Origin: an uncultured Erythrobacter sp.
GTDB lineage: Bacteria; Pseudomonadota; Alphaproteobacteria; Sphingomonadales; Sphingomonadaceae
NCBI GenBank assembly: GCA_947503275.1
Contig: CANNCZ010000001.1
Coordinates: 1,550,001-1,614,000, forward strand
Direction of reading: 5' to 3'
DNA: 64,000 nucleotides
The notes below the pieces were generated by a model. The model searched no databases. It saw only the letters and a list, made by a program, of their open reading frames with translations, and was not told the origin of the DNA. Made by a program: the position numbers and the translations under genes. Every line of letters starts with the position of its first letter. Position 1 is the first letter of the stretch. This document shows positions 54,659-62,728 of the stretch, piece by piece.

Positions 54659-55222
54659 ATGATGCAGAGCCGCCGCCCTAATAATGCGCCCAATGCGGGT
54701 AAGCTGTTCGACGAAATGCTAGTCATTATGGCCCGCAGCGGTGATCGTCAGGCTGCGGATCGGCTATTTGCGCGGTGGAACACCCGTCTGCTGCGCGCGG
54801 CGCGAAGGTATTGCGGCAGCGATGATGCCGCGCGCGATCTGGTGCAGGATTGCTGGCTGGGCATTTGGAAAGGGCTGGCCAGCTTGCGCGAACCGGCGCG
54901 CTTTCGCAGCTTTGCCTTTGCCGTGCTGCATCGACGCGGCGCGGAGCATTTGCGCAGGGTCGTGCGTGACCGCAACACCTTATCGCCGGGGGCCGATCTG
55001 CCAGAGGGAACACTCAACCCCGCACAATCCGAACGCGCGGCCATCAACCAAGCATTCGCCACCCTGCCCCCGGACCAGCGTCTCGCGGCGCATTTGCATT
55101 TTGTCGAAGGGCTAACCTTGCCCGAAATCGCCGAAGTCCAATCCATCCCCGAAGGGACCGCCAAAAGCCGCCTGTTCCATGCCCGCCGCAAGCTTAAAGC
55201 GGCGCTTACCCAACCCAATTGA
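54659..55222 (+). CDS. ECF-type RNA polymerase sigma factor
   Basis: 187 residues with region 2 (ADRLFARWNTRLLRAARRY and DLVQDCWLGIWKGL) and region 4 (LPPDQRLAAHLHFVEGLTLPE, ending SRLFHARRKLKAAL). No region 3, as in ECF sigma factors. The start is one of two adjacent ATG codons at 54659 or 54662. It is transcribed with the DUF6768 membrane protein, twelve bases downstream; a classical anti-sigma gene is absent. Confidence 0.88.
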   Translation: MMQSRRPNNAPNAGKLFDEMLVIMARSGDRQAADRLFARWNTRLLRAARRYCGSDDAARDLVQDCWLGIWKGLASLREPARFRSFAFAVLHRRGAEHLRRVVRDRNTLSPGADLPEGTLNPAQSERAAINQAFATLPPDQRLAAHLHFVEGLTLPEIAEVQSIPEGTAKSRLFHARRKLKAALTQPN

Positions 55223-55234
55223 AGGAGAACCGAA

Positions 55235-55612
55235 ATGGCCAACACTGATGAAAAGATCGCCGAGGCATTGGATGCCGATGACCGCGAATTCCTCGATAGC
55301 TTAGAGGAGGATCGCGGGCTTTTTCGCCAGATTGGCGACAGTTGGAAAGGTCCGATGGGCGGCTGGGCCAAGCTCATCTTCGGCTTCACCACGGCGCTGG
55401 GCATGCTGTTGCTCTTCACGATCTGGCAGGTCGCACACACACGCAATCCCGTGGAGCATACGCTTTGGGCAATCAGCGCGCTGGCCGTGATCGTGTTGAT
55501 GGGGTTTGCGAAAGAATGGATGTTTGCCCGGCTCAACATGCTCACCATACTGCGAGAAGTGAAGCGGTTGCAGGTGCAGGTTGCGCTACTTTCCGAAGAG
55601 AAGCGTGACTAA
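55235..55612 (+). CDS. DUF6768 membrane protein, sigma-linked
   Basis: 125 residues. Acidic N-terminal half (DADDREFLDSLEEDRGLF), two membrane helices (about 47-66 and 75-93), then a basic helical tail. DUF6768 proteins often follow an ECF sigma gene in sphingomonads and caulobacters. A place for anti-sigma action is suggestive, but no zinc-ASD motif (HxxxCxxC) is visible. The stop overlaps the convergent L,D-transpeptidase stop by four bases. ATG has GGAGAACC upstream. Confidence 0.75.
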   Translation: MANTDEKIAEALDADDREFLDSLEEDRGLFRQIGDSWKGPMGGWAKLIFGFTTALGMLLLFTIWQVAHTRNPVEHTLWAISALAVIVLMGFAKEWMFARLNMLTILREVKRLQVQVALLSEEKRD

Positions 55613-56205
55613 GGGCGGATCTCAATCGGGGTGCCGTCGGGCACAATCTGCCACAACTCTTCAATCTCTGCATTGGTGAGAGCGATGCATCCATCGGTCC
55701 AGTCACCGCGCATCCGTCCCGGGCGCCCTGTCGGCTGACCATGGATGAAGATATCCCCGCCCGGCGACCGGCCATAGGCGTTTGCGAAGGCCTGATCCTG
55801 AGCATTCGGATAGGATATCTTGAGCGATAAGTGAAAACTCGATTGCGGGTTGCGGGTGTTGATCCGATAGATGCCCTCGGGCGTGCGCTCATCACCTTGG
55901 AACTGTTTGTGCCCCGTCGGCGCATCGCCAAATTGCAGACCGCGATAGGCACGGATTGGGCGACCGTTTTGATAAGCGACAAGCAGCCGCTCCGACTTAT
56001 CGATGACCAGATAATCCGCGACCGGCATGCCATTCCTGCTGAATGTTTCGCGCGGGATCGACCGCGCAGCATATCTCGGCGGTGGGATCGTCGGAATGAC
56101 CGATGTGGCCGCAGGACCGCGCACAGATGCTGTATCACCCGCGCCGTTTGATCCGGCACAGGAGGCCAACAATAGGACCGCAATAAGGGCGAAGAACCGG
56201 GTCAT
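55609..56205 (-). CDS. L,D-transpeptidase family lipoprotein (YafK type)
   Basis: 198 residues from ATG 56205. Lipobox LASC (Cys16). The YkuD domain (about 60-198) ends with IHGQPTGRPGRMRGDWTDGCIAL, where the active Cys is in TDGCIAL, as in the YafK/DpaA subgroup. It may cut or modify lipoprotein-peptidoglycan links. The stop overlaps the DUF6768 stop by four bases (CTAA). Confidence 0.87.
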   Translation of the reverse strand: MTRFFALIAVLLLASCAGSNGAGDTASVRGPAATSVIPTIPPPRYAARSIPRETFSRNGMPVADYLVIDKSERLLVAYQNGRPIRAYRGLQFGDAPTGHKQFQGDERTPEGIYRINTRNPQSSFHLSLKISYPNAQDQAFANAYGRSPGGDIFIHGQPTGRPGRMRGDWTDGCIALTNAEIEELWQIVPDGTPIEIRP

Positions 56206-56302
56206 GAAAAGTGCTTTTACGCATCGTTCGACACAGCTGCAATTGCGTCTGTGCACTCATGTCCCATGCAAGGACTCGTTTAGAGACCCTAGCGCATGGG
56301 CG

Positions 56303-57592
56303 TCAGTCTTCGAACGGGTCGCGCATCAGGATCGTATCATCACGCTCCGGGCTGGTTGAGACGAGCGCGACGGGGCACTCGATCAGCTCTTGAATGCGTT
56401 GGATGTACTTGATCGCATTGGCGGGTAGGTCAGCATAAGAGCGCGCGCCAGCGGTGCTTTCGCTCCAACCTTCCATGTCCTCATAGATCGGTTCGACAGC
56501 CGCCTGATCGGCCGCATGGCTGGGCAAGTAGTCATAGACATTACCGTGCAGGCGATAACCAGTGCAGATGCGCACGGTATCGAGGCCGTCGAGCACGTCA
56601 ATCTTGGTCAGAGCGATGCCTGTGACGCCAGAGACTGCGCAAGACTGCCGCACAATAACCGCATCGAACCAGCCGACACGGCGTTGGCGTCCGGTGACAG
56701 TGCCGAATTCGTGCCCGCGCTCACCGATGCCCTGACCAATCTCATCATCCAGCTCGGTTGGGAATGGGCCGCTGCCGACGCGAGTCGTGTAGGCCTTGAC
56801 GATGCCGAGCACATAGCCGGTCGCGTTCGGGCCAAGGCCGCTTCCGCTCGCCGCGGTACCGCTGACCGTGTTTGAGCTGGTGACGAAGGGGTAAGTGCCG
56901 TGATCGACATCGAGCAGGACACCCTGTGCCCCCTCAAAGAGGATCTTCGCGCCCGCTTTGCGCACCTTCTTAAGCCGTTTCCAAACAGGCTGCGCAAAGC
57001 GCAGCACGAACGGAGCAATCTCGCGAAGTTCAGCAAGTAACGCTTCGCGGTCCACCGGTGGCTGATCAAAGCCAGCACGCAACGCATCGTGGTGCGCGCA
57101 TAGGCGGTCAAGCTGCGGATCAAGGCTGTCGAGATGCGCCAGGTCGCAAACCCGGATCGCGCGGCGACCGACCTTGTCCTCGTAAGCAGGGCCAATGCCG
57201 CGTCCGGTCGTCCCGATCTTGCCTTTGCCTGCCGCCGTTTCGCGCAAACCATCAAGGTCGCGGTGGAGCGGCAGGATCAGCGGGCAGTTGTCCGCCACGG
57301 CCAGGTTATCGTCATTGATGCGAACCCCCTGCCCTTCAAGCTTGGTCACCTCATCACGCAACGCCCATGGGTCGAGCACCACGCCATTGCCAATCATGCT
57401 CATCGTGCCCGATACGATGCCAGAGGGGAGCAGCGAGAGCTTAAACACATTGCCGTCGATCACCAGCGTGTGCCCGGCATTGTGGCCGCCTTGAAAGCGG
57501 ACAACGGCATCAGCGCGGCTGGCGAGCCAGTCGACGATCTTGCCTTTGCCTTCATCGCCCCATTGGGCGCCGATTACGGTGACGTTGGCCAT
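56303..57592 (-). CDS. purA: adenylosuccinate synthetase
   Basis: 429 residues. [16 protein letters not shown] (8-23), [12 protein letters not shown], and [18 protein letters not shown] are exact. It converts IMP to adenylosuccinate. No strong ribosome site at ATG 57592; a hairpin lies about 95 bases upstream. In related genomes purA tends to be near hisZ and serA, which here are 4-6 kb away with the six-repeat protein and esterase between. Confidence 0.96.
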   Translation of the reverse strand: MANVTVIGAQWGDEGKGKIVDWLASRADAVVRFQGGHNAGHTLVIDGNVFKLSLLPSGIVSGTMSMIGNGVVLDPWALRDEVTKLEGQGVRINDDNLAVADNCPLILPLHRDLDGLRETAAGKGKIGTTGRGIGPAYEDKVGRRAIRVCDLAHLDSLDPQLDRLCAHHDALRAGFDQPPVDREALLAELREIAPFVLRFAQPVWKRLKKVRKAGAKILFEGAQGVLLDVDHGTYPFVTSSNTVSGTAASGSGLGPNATGYVLGIVKAYTTRVGSGPFPTELDDEIGQGIGERGHEFGTVTGRQRRVGWFDAVIVRQSCAVSGVTGIALTKIDVLDGLDTVRICTGYRLHGNVYDYLPSHAADQAAVEPIYEDMEGWSESTAGARSYADLPANAIKYIQRIQELIECPVALVSTSPERDDTILMRDPFED

Positions 57593-57684
57593 GCTTTGTG
57601 AGTTCCATTCGGTTGCGCAAACGGCGCGGGCCTAGGCCCTTGTCCGAGCAAGGGCAAGAGCGCGAGACATGGGCAAGCGCGCAT

Positions 57685-57720
57685 TTCCCTACACTGCCCA
57701 CAAAAGGGCGGTGTAGGGAA
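57685..57720. other. 15-pair inverted repeat between purA and the six-repeat gene
   Basis: TTCCCTACACTGCCC (57685-57699) and GGGCGGTGTAGGGAA (57706-57720) with a six-base loop; one T-G pair. On the minus strand no T-run follows, so it is not a clear terminator; on the plus strand a T-run comes eight bases later. It may end the transcript of the gene at 57754 or control purA. Confidence 0.6.
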
Positions 57721-57753
57721 GGTGCTCTTTTATCTTAATCTGGTAAAATGCCG

Positions 57754-60204
57754 CTACTCAAATGCGACGCTGGTGACTTCGCAAACATTCACCCGGGTCA
57801 CTTCAATCTCGCGCGCGCTGGCGGTGACCGCTTTGAAATCGAACAGGCATGCATCGGAGCCATCACTGGCATTCACATTCCATTGTTGACCCGCCGATAG
57901 AGTTGATGAGGAACCGAGTTTATCTTCACCCCACCCGAGCGTTGCCGAATTGGACCAATAGATAAACTCCAGAACCTCACCAGTCTGATTAAGGATCGCG
58001 ACATTGCGGTTGTTGCCATCAGTGCTGGCGTTGTCAGCCGGAACCATGACAGTCGTGCCGGTTGTGGCACCGCCAGAACTGGACCCACTATTAGCCGCTC
58101 CCGTGCTTGTATATCCCACGGTGAATGCGTTGGCGGTTCTGCCTAGATTTTGCACCGTCATACTGAATGTTTCGCACCCGCTGCCACCGGGTGTCAGAGG
58201 CACGTACGTCTGGTCGGTTAGGTCATAATCGGAATGAACTTCCTCACCCCCGGAGGAGTAAACATCAAAATCGAGATCGGTCGTTCCTTCCCCTTCTACA
58301 GATAGGAATGTCCGCTCACAAATAGGTAGGGAAACACGCACACTGCCTCTCGCCGGTGCGCTATATTCGCCTTCTCCGCTACCAACTTGCCGCACAGGAG
58401 GTGGCGGCGGTGAAGGCGGAGCCGGTATCGTTTCAACGGCAATCGGTGGTGGAGGACTGATAGTCAGTTGGCTGGAAGCATTTCCGTTGCCTTCCGGCGG
58501 CGCAGCAAGGCCGCCCACATAGGTCACACGGAAATCATTGTAGACATTGCCCAGATTCTGGATCGTCATGCTGAAATCTTCACAGCTCTCCTCACTGGGC
58601 GCGAGTGCAGTGTAGGTTCGGTCGGTCAAGTCATAGTTCGAATGAACATTGGACCCGCTGTTCGAATAGATATCGAAGTCCAGATCCGTATCGCCATTCC
58701 CTTCGACAGAAACGACGGTGCGTTCACAGATCGGCAAGTCAATCCGCACAGTGTCATTCGATGGCGCGCGATACTCACCCGCGCCGGTCCCGATGATCCG
58801 TGCAGAACGCGCAGGGCTTGCCGGAGAGGGGGGCGCTGGCGGTGGAACCGTTTGCGGGGTCTGCCGCGTTTGCGCAATTGCCACCACATCCGGTCCATCA
58901 TCCATCGTGATCGTCATCACATTGAAGACATCGCCCAGATTGCTGACGCTCAGTTGGAAATCGGCACAACCATCCTCTGGCGACAGCGAAAATTGTGTCT
59001 GATCAGAATAGTCATAATTGGTGTGGACGTTGGAGCCCGATTCATCGGTTACGTCGTAATCCAGATCGGTATCGCCATCTCCGCGCACAAACACATTGGT
59101 CAATGTGCATGCTCGCAAGGGCACCTTGGTCGCAGCGTTTGCATTGACCCGGTACTCGCCTGCGCCCGATATCCCACCGCGATCGCCCGCATCCAGCAGC
59201 GCGACCGTAAAGACATTGTAGACATCGCCCAGATTGCTGACTTCCATAGAGAAAGTCTCGCAAGCACCAGCAGGCCCACTTGGCGTTAGAGTGGCAAAGG
59301 TGATGTCGGACAGGTCAATGTCGTAGTGAGCCCTGTCGCCATTGCTGTCAGTGACAGTGAAATCGAGATCGGTATCGCCATCACCGCGCACCTCCAGCCG
59401 GGTAACGCCGCAAACAGGCAGATTGACGTTGATCGCAGAATTGGCATTGGCGCGGTATTCGCCTGCCCCTTGGCCGTCGGCTTGCAGCACTTCGCCGGAA
59501 ACACCGCTGGCGAGACTGGTCGAAGGCGGTGTCGGAGAAGATGTAGGACGCGTTGCGCCCTCCGGATCAACAACCACCATCAACGCATTGTAGACCCCGC
59601 CAAGGTTGCTGACCTCCATTTCGAAGGTCTCGCAATTGGACAAAAGACCCGCCAAAGTCGCGGTTGTCTCATCGGTCAGATCGTCGTCTTCATGCACGAC
59701 GCCGCCATCGGAGTTGCGGACGATGAAATCGAGATCGGTATCGCCATCACCCCGCGCGGTAAGTTCAGCGCTGGTCCCGCAGGCTTTGAAATCCACCGTC
59801 TGGGTTTCATTGCCCTGAATGATGTATTTCTCAATCCGAGTGGAATCGGCAAATATCGGCTCCAACACGACCGTGAAGGCGTTGCTTTCCTCACCCAGAT
59901 TAGAAACCCCTAAGGCAAATGTCGCGCAGCCACTGGATTCATTATCGATCACAATAGAGAGATAATCGTCGATCCCCTGATCGGAATGGACCTGTTCGCC
60001 CGATGGGCTGGTCACCACAAAATCGAGGTCAGATGTCGTATCCCCGCGCACGGCGAGCTGGCTTTCGGGGGTGCACACTTCGAGGTTGATGACCATGCTC
60101 GCTTCGCCGCTGACCGTGTATTCATCAACGCTGGCCTGTGCTGGCGTGGCGATGACCGCCGCAACGCATGTGCAAGCCAAGAGTGAAGCGCGAACTCGAA
60201 CCAT
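57754..60204 (-). CDS. secreted six-repeat protein with GDGDTDLDF motifs
   Basis: 816 residues starting with an export signal (MVRVRASLLACTCVAAVIA, cut after TPAQA). Six repeats of about 90 residues lie at 29-115, 127-213, 246-337, 347-435, 472-564 and 608-699. Each contains GDGDTDLDF or a close form and two conserved Cys, followed by S/QNLG..YN. Repeats 4-6 are joined by Pro-rich linkers (PPPAPPSP, PPSPPPPPV). The C-terminal domain (about 734-814) has FIYWSNSATLGWGEDKLGSS and differs from the repeats. The repeat resembles PPC-like beta domains; the Asp-rich motif could bind calcium. I do not recognise the full protein. It separates hisZ/serA from purA. Confidence 0.8.
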   Translation of the reverse strand: MVRVRASLLACTCVAAVIATPAQASVDEYTVSGEASMVINLEVCTPESQLAVRGDTTSDLDFVVTSPSGEQVHSDQGIDDYLSIVIDNESSGCATFALGVSNLGEESNAFTVVLEPIFADSTRIEKYIIQGNETQTVDFKACGTSAELTARGDGDTDLDFIVRNSDGGVVHEDDDLTDETTATLAGLLSNCETFEMEVSNLGGVYNALMVVVDPEGATRPTSSPTPPSTSLASGVSGEVLQADGQGAGEYRANANSAINVNLPVCGVTRLEVRGDGDTDLDFTVTDSNGDRAHYDIDLSDITFATLTPSGPAGACETFSMEVSNLGDVYNVFTVALLDAGDRGGISGAGEYRVNANAATKVPLRACTLTNVFVRGDGDTDLDYDVTDESGSNVHTNYDYSDQTQFSLSPEDGCADFQLSVSNLGDVFNVMTITMDDGPDVVAIAQTRQTPQTVPPPAPPSPASPARSARIIGTGAGEYRAPSNDTVRIDLPICERTVVSVEGNGDTDLDFDIYSNSGSNVHSNYDLTDRTYTALAPSEESCEDFSMTIQNLGNVYNDFRVTYVGGLAAPPEGNGNASSQLTISPPPPIAVETIPAPPSPPPPPVRQVGSGEGEYSAPARGSVRVSLPICERTFLSVEGEGTTDLDFDVYSSGGEEVHSDYDLTDQTYVPLTPGGSGCETFSMTVQNLGRTANAFTVGYTSTGAANSGSSSGGATTGTTVMVPADNASTDGNNRNVAILNQTGEVLEFIYWSNSATLGWGEDKLGSSSTLSAGQQWNVNASDGSDACLFDFKAVTASAREIEVTRVNVCEVTSVAFE
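58108..60120 (-). repeat. six tandem domain repeats within the secreted protein
   Basis: Repeat units at 59860-60120, 59566-59826, 59194-59469, 58900-59166, 58513-58791 and 58108-58383. Short stretches such as GATCGGTATCGCCATC recur nearly unchanged in four units, so DNA-level similarity persists around the GDGDTDLDF motif and may allow recombination between units. Confidence 0.8.
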
Positions 60205-60438
60205 AAATGCCCCCAAAATCGGAAGCCCAAACCGGACTTCTTGTCTATATTTTGAAAGCTATAGGCTTTTTCAGCTGAATGACAGATGATTTGTCAGATA
60301 GGTCCATAGCGGTGCTTTTGGGCTGATTAGGACAAGGCGATGCGTACACTTTGCGACACAAATAAAGTTGTGATGCGCATCGGTTGCGGCATGATTGGCG
60401 GCGCTGGGTACCGGGTTTGATTTTACGGGAATGGATCG

Positions 60439-61497
60439 ATGGCTTCACAATTGCAAAAACGGCATTGGACACGATTGGGTGCAGTGATCATCGCCACGTT
60501 GATCGCCGGCCCGGTCATGGCTCAAGGTCAGGACCGTCCTTCGCGCGCATGCATGGCCGAAGTGCGCGAGCTGTGCTCTTCAGTTGGCAGGCGTGACCGG
60601 GCTGCGATGCGCGAATGTGTGCGCGAGAATATCGACGTGTTACCGGAGGATTGCGCCGCTGAATTGAGGGAACGCGCTGGTGCTCGGCGCGATGAGAATA
60701 CCCGCACAACGCAGGCTCCAATCCGCCGCATTCCAGTTACGCGCACCGTGATTTATGGCGCGGATCAGCGCCAGCAGGTCGATGTCTATGAACCCGAGGA
60801 TGCGGTCGAGGAATTGCCGCTGGTCCTGTTTGTGCACGGCGGCGGATGGTCAATGGGCAGCCACAAATCGGTACAGGGAAAACCCGCGCATTTTCTCTCG
60901 CGTAACTACTACTTTGGCTCGGCGGGATACCGTGTCTTGCCCGATGCACCGGTGGAGGAGCAGGCCGCCGACCTTGGCGCGGCAATACAGGCCTTGCGCG
61001 GACAGGCGAGCGCCATCGGCTTTGACAGCGACCGGATTGTGCTGATCGGGCACAGCGCTGGCGCGCATCTCGCCGCATTGATCGCCACAGATCCCAGCTT
61101 TGCGGGAGAAGCCTTTGGCGCGATCCGCGGCGTCGTACTGCTCGACGGAGCGGGATACGACGTTCCCGCCAACATAGCGTCGGCGAACCCGCGCGCATTT
61201 CAGCTCTATTCGAACGTCTTTGGCCGCGATCCTGCAAGGCAAGCGACCCTATCGCCGATCGCTCATGTGGGCGGTCCCGACGCGCCGCATTGGCTGGCGC
61301 TTTATGTGGAGGGCCGCGAGGCTACACGCGATCAATCTCGATCACTGGTAAGTGCCCTGATTGCAAGCGGTAGTGAGGCGAGTGCCTTACCTATAGCCGA
61401 CACAGACCATGGCCGGATGAACCGCGAAATCGGCACAGCGCCGGGCGCTGCACAGACCGAAGCCATTGATGCGTTTTTGGAACAGGTGTTCGGCTAA
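60439..61497 (+). CDS. alpha/beta hydrolase with N-terminal GLG1-type Cys-rich module
   Basis: 352 residues. A signal peptide (hydrophobic to about 28, VMA-QGQD) is followed by a Cys module, C38-x7-C46-x13-C60-x11-C72, matching the Cys_rich_FGFR/GLG1 repeat pattern (C-E-x-x-C...C...C). The esterase part has HGGGW (133-137) and GHSAGAH with Ser206, and a later His in DTDHGRMN. Probably a secreted carboxylesterase of the HSL/BD-FAE group. The fused module is unusual in bacteria. The stop overlaps hisZ by four bases. Divergent from the six-repeat gene; they share a 234-base gap. Confidence 0.85.
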   Translation: MASQLQKRHWTRLGAVIIATLIAGPVMAQGQDRPSRACMAEVRELCSSVGRRDRAAMRECVRENIDVLPEDCAAELRERAGARRDENTRTTQAPIRRIPVTRTVIYGADQRQQVDVYEPEDAVEELPLVLFVHGGGWSMGSHKSVQGKPAHFLSRNYYFGSAGYRVLPDAPVEEQAADLGAAIQALRGQASAIGFDSDRIVLIGHSAGAHLAALIATDPSFAGEAFGAIRGVVLLDGAGYDVPANIASANPRAFQLYSNVFGRDPARQATLSPIAHVGGPDAPHWLALYVEGREATRDQSRSLVSALIASGSEASALPIADTDHGRMNREIGTAPGAAQTEAIDAFLEQVFG

Positions 61498-62612
61498 AGC
61501 GGTTTGACCGCGCCCTGGTCGAGGACATGCGTGCAGCCCAGCGCACTCGTATCCTCATCCACCGACAATTGTGCAATGGTGCGTGCGCCGTCTGCGCGCA
61601 GCTTAGCCGCCGCATCAGCGTCATGGCCCAATGGCAGATAGACCGTCTGCAACGCGTCGGGTTGCGGAGCGACTTCGGCTAAGCGGTCAAGATAGAGTGT
61701 GAACCCCGTGGCCGCCTCTTCGCTGCCCCCGATCAGATAGGTCCCCCCACGCCCGGCTGCGCTGCGTTGCCCCTCAGCATAAAGGGTAAATCCGAACCAG
61801 CTTTGATATTCAAAGCCATATCGTTCTGTCGGGTCGAGCGTCAGCCGGGCGGTATCACCGACCCGCTCCGCAATCTCCTCAAGCCCATCGAGCCGGGTCG
61901 CCAATGCGCCGCCTGCATCCAACTCGCGCAATTTGGTCAGCGCCTCATCAAAGGGACCCGCAGCATAGAGCAGCGGGAGATACGCGGCCCCGCCCACCTG
62001 CTTCAATCCGCCCGCATCCTTAGTATCGAGTTCACGCCGGATCGCTTCGATTGTATCCGGGTCCAGCGAGAGATCTTGCGCGGCCAAGGTGTCGACCAAA
62101 TCAGGCATTGTAAAATCGACCGAAATGCCGATCATCCCCGCCGCCTTCATCGCCTCAATTGCCAGCGTCACAATCTCGCTGGCCGCTTCGATTGTGTCCG
62201 CGCCGATCAGCTCCGCACCCAACTGTAAGCGTTCGCGAGCTGGGTCGAGTTGGCTGGCTTTGATCAGCACTGTATCCCCGCAATAGGCAAGCCTGAGCGG
62301 GCGCACAGCCTCCTTCATACTGGTCGCCGCGATCCGCCCGATTTGTGGAGTGATATCCGAGCGCAGCGCTAATGTGCGCAGGCTGACCGGATCGACAAAG
62401 CGGAACATTCTGCGGGTCTGGACGCCACCCGAATTTGCGGCCATCCTGCTCGCCAGAGACCCTTCAAATTCAAGCAGCGGCGGGCGCACCCGATCATAGC
62501 CGTGGCCATCCAGCACATCGAGGCAGGCTCGCATCGCCGTAGTGATGCGCGCGGATGAAACGGGAAGGCAATCTTCGAGACCTTCGGGCAGGAGATCAGT
62601 GGATTTCGTCAT
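61494..62612 (-). CDS. hisZ: ATP phosphoribosyltransferase regulatory subunit
   Basis: 372 residues, HisRS-like without tRNA-binding parts. It begins LLPEGLEDCLP and has motif 2-like MFRFVDPVSLRTLALRSDIT. Active-site residues of histidyl-tRNA synthetase are not kept in a full set, and the length fits HisZ, the partner of short HisG. hisG is not in the window. It lies 117 bases upstream of purA-side genes and downstream of serA on the same strand; the esterase stop overlaps by four bases. Confidence 0.88.
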   Translation of the reverse strand: MTKSTDLLPEGLEDCLPVSSARITTAMRACLDVLDGHGYDRVRPPLLEFEGSLASRMAANSGGVQTRRMFRFVDPVSLRTLALRSDITPQIGRIAATSMKEAVRPLRLAYCGDTVLIKASQLDPARERLQLGAELIGADTIEAASEIVTLAIEAMKAAGMIGISVDFTMPDLVDTLAAQDLSLDPDTIEAIRRELDTKDAGGLKQVGGAAYLPLLYAAGPFDEALTKLRELDAGGALATRLDGLEEIAERVGDTARLTLDPTERYGFEYQSWFGFTLYAEGQRSAAGRGGTYLIGGSEEAATGFTLYLDRLAEVAPQPDALQTVYLPLGHDADAAAKLRADGARTIAQLSVDEDTSALGCTHVLDQGAVKPL

Positions 62613-62728
62613 GTCACCTGCGCGCTAGAAGACAAACAGTCTCACGACAACCGCCGACGCACACCACCCAAACGGTTTGCTACGCAAACCCGCAAGGGCG
62701 ACTGCCAGTCGGCCTCTTAGCCCGCCCC

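Noticed and set aside
60280..60296. Inverted repeat TGACA-N7-TGTCA upstream of the six-repeat gene
   Set aside because: Five-base arms are too short to call an operator without conservation data.
61494..62612. Histidyl-tRNA synthetase instead of HisZ
   Set aside because: The protein is about 50 residues too short, lacks the C-terminal anticodon-binding signature and lies in a biosynthetic neighbourhood.
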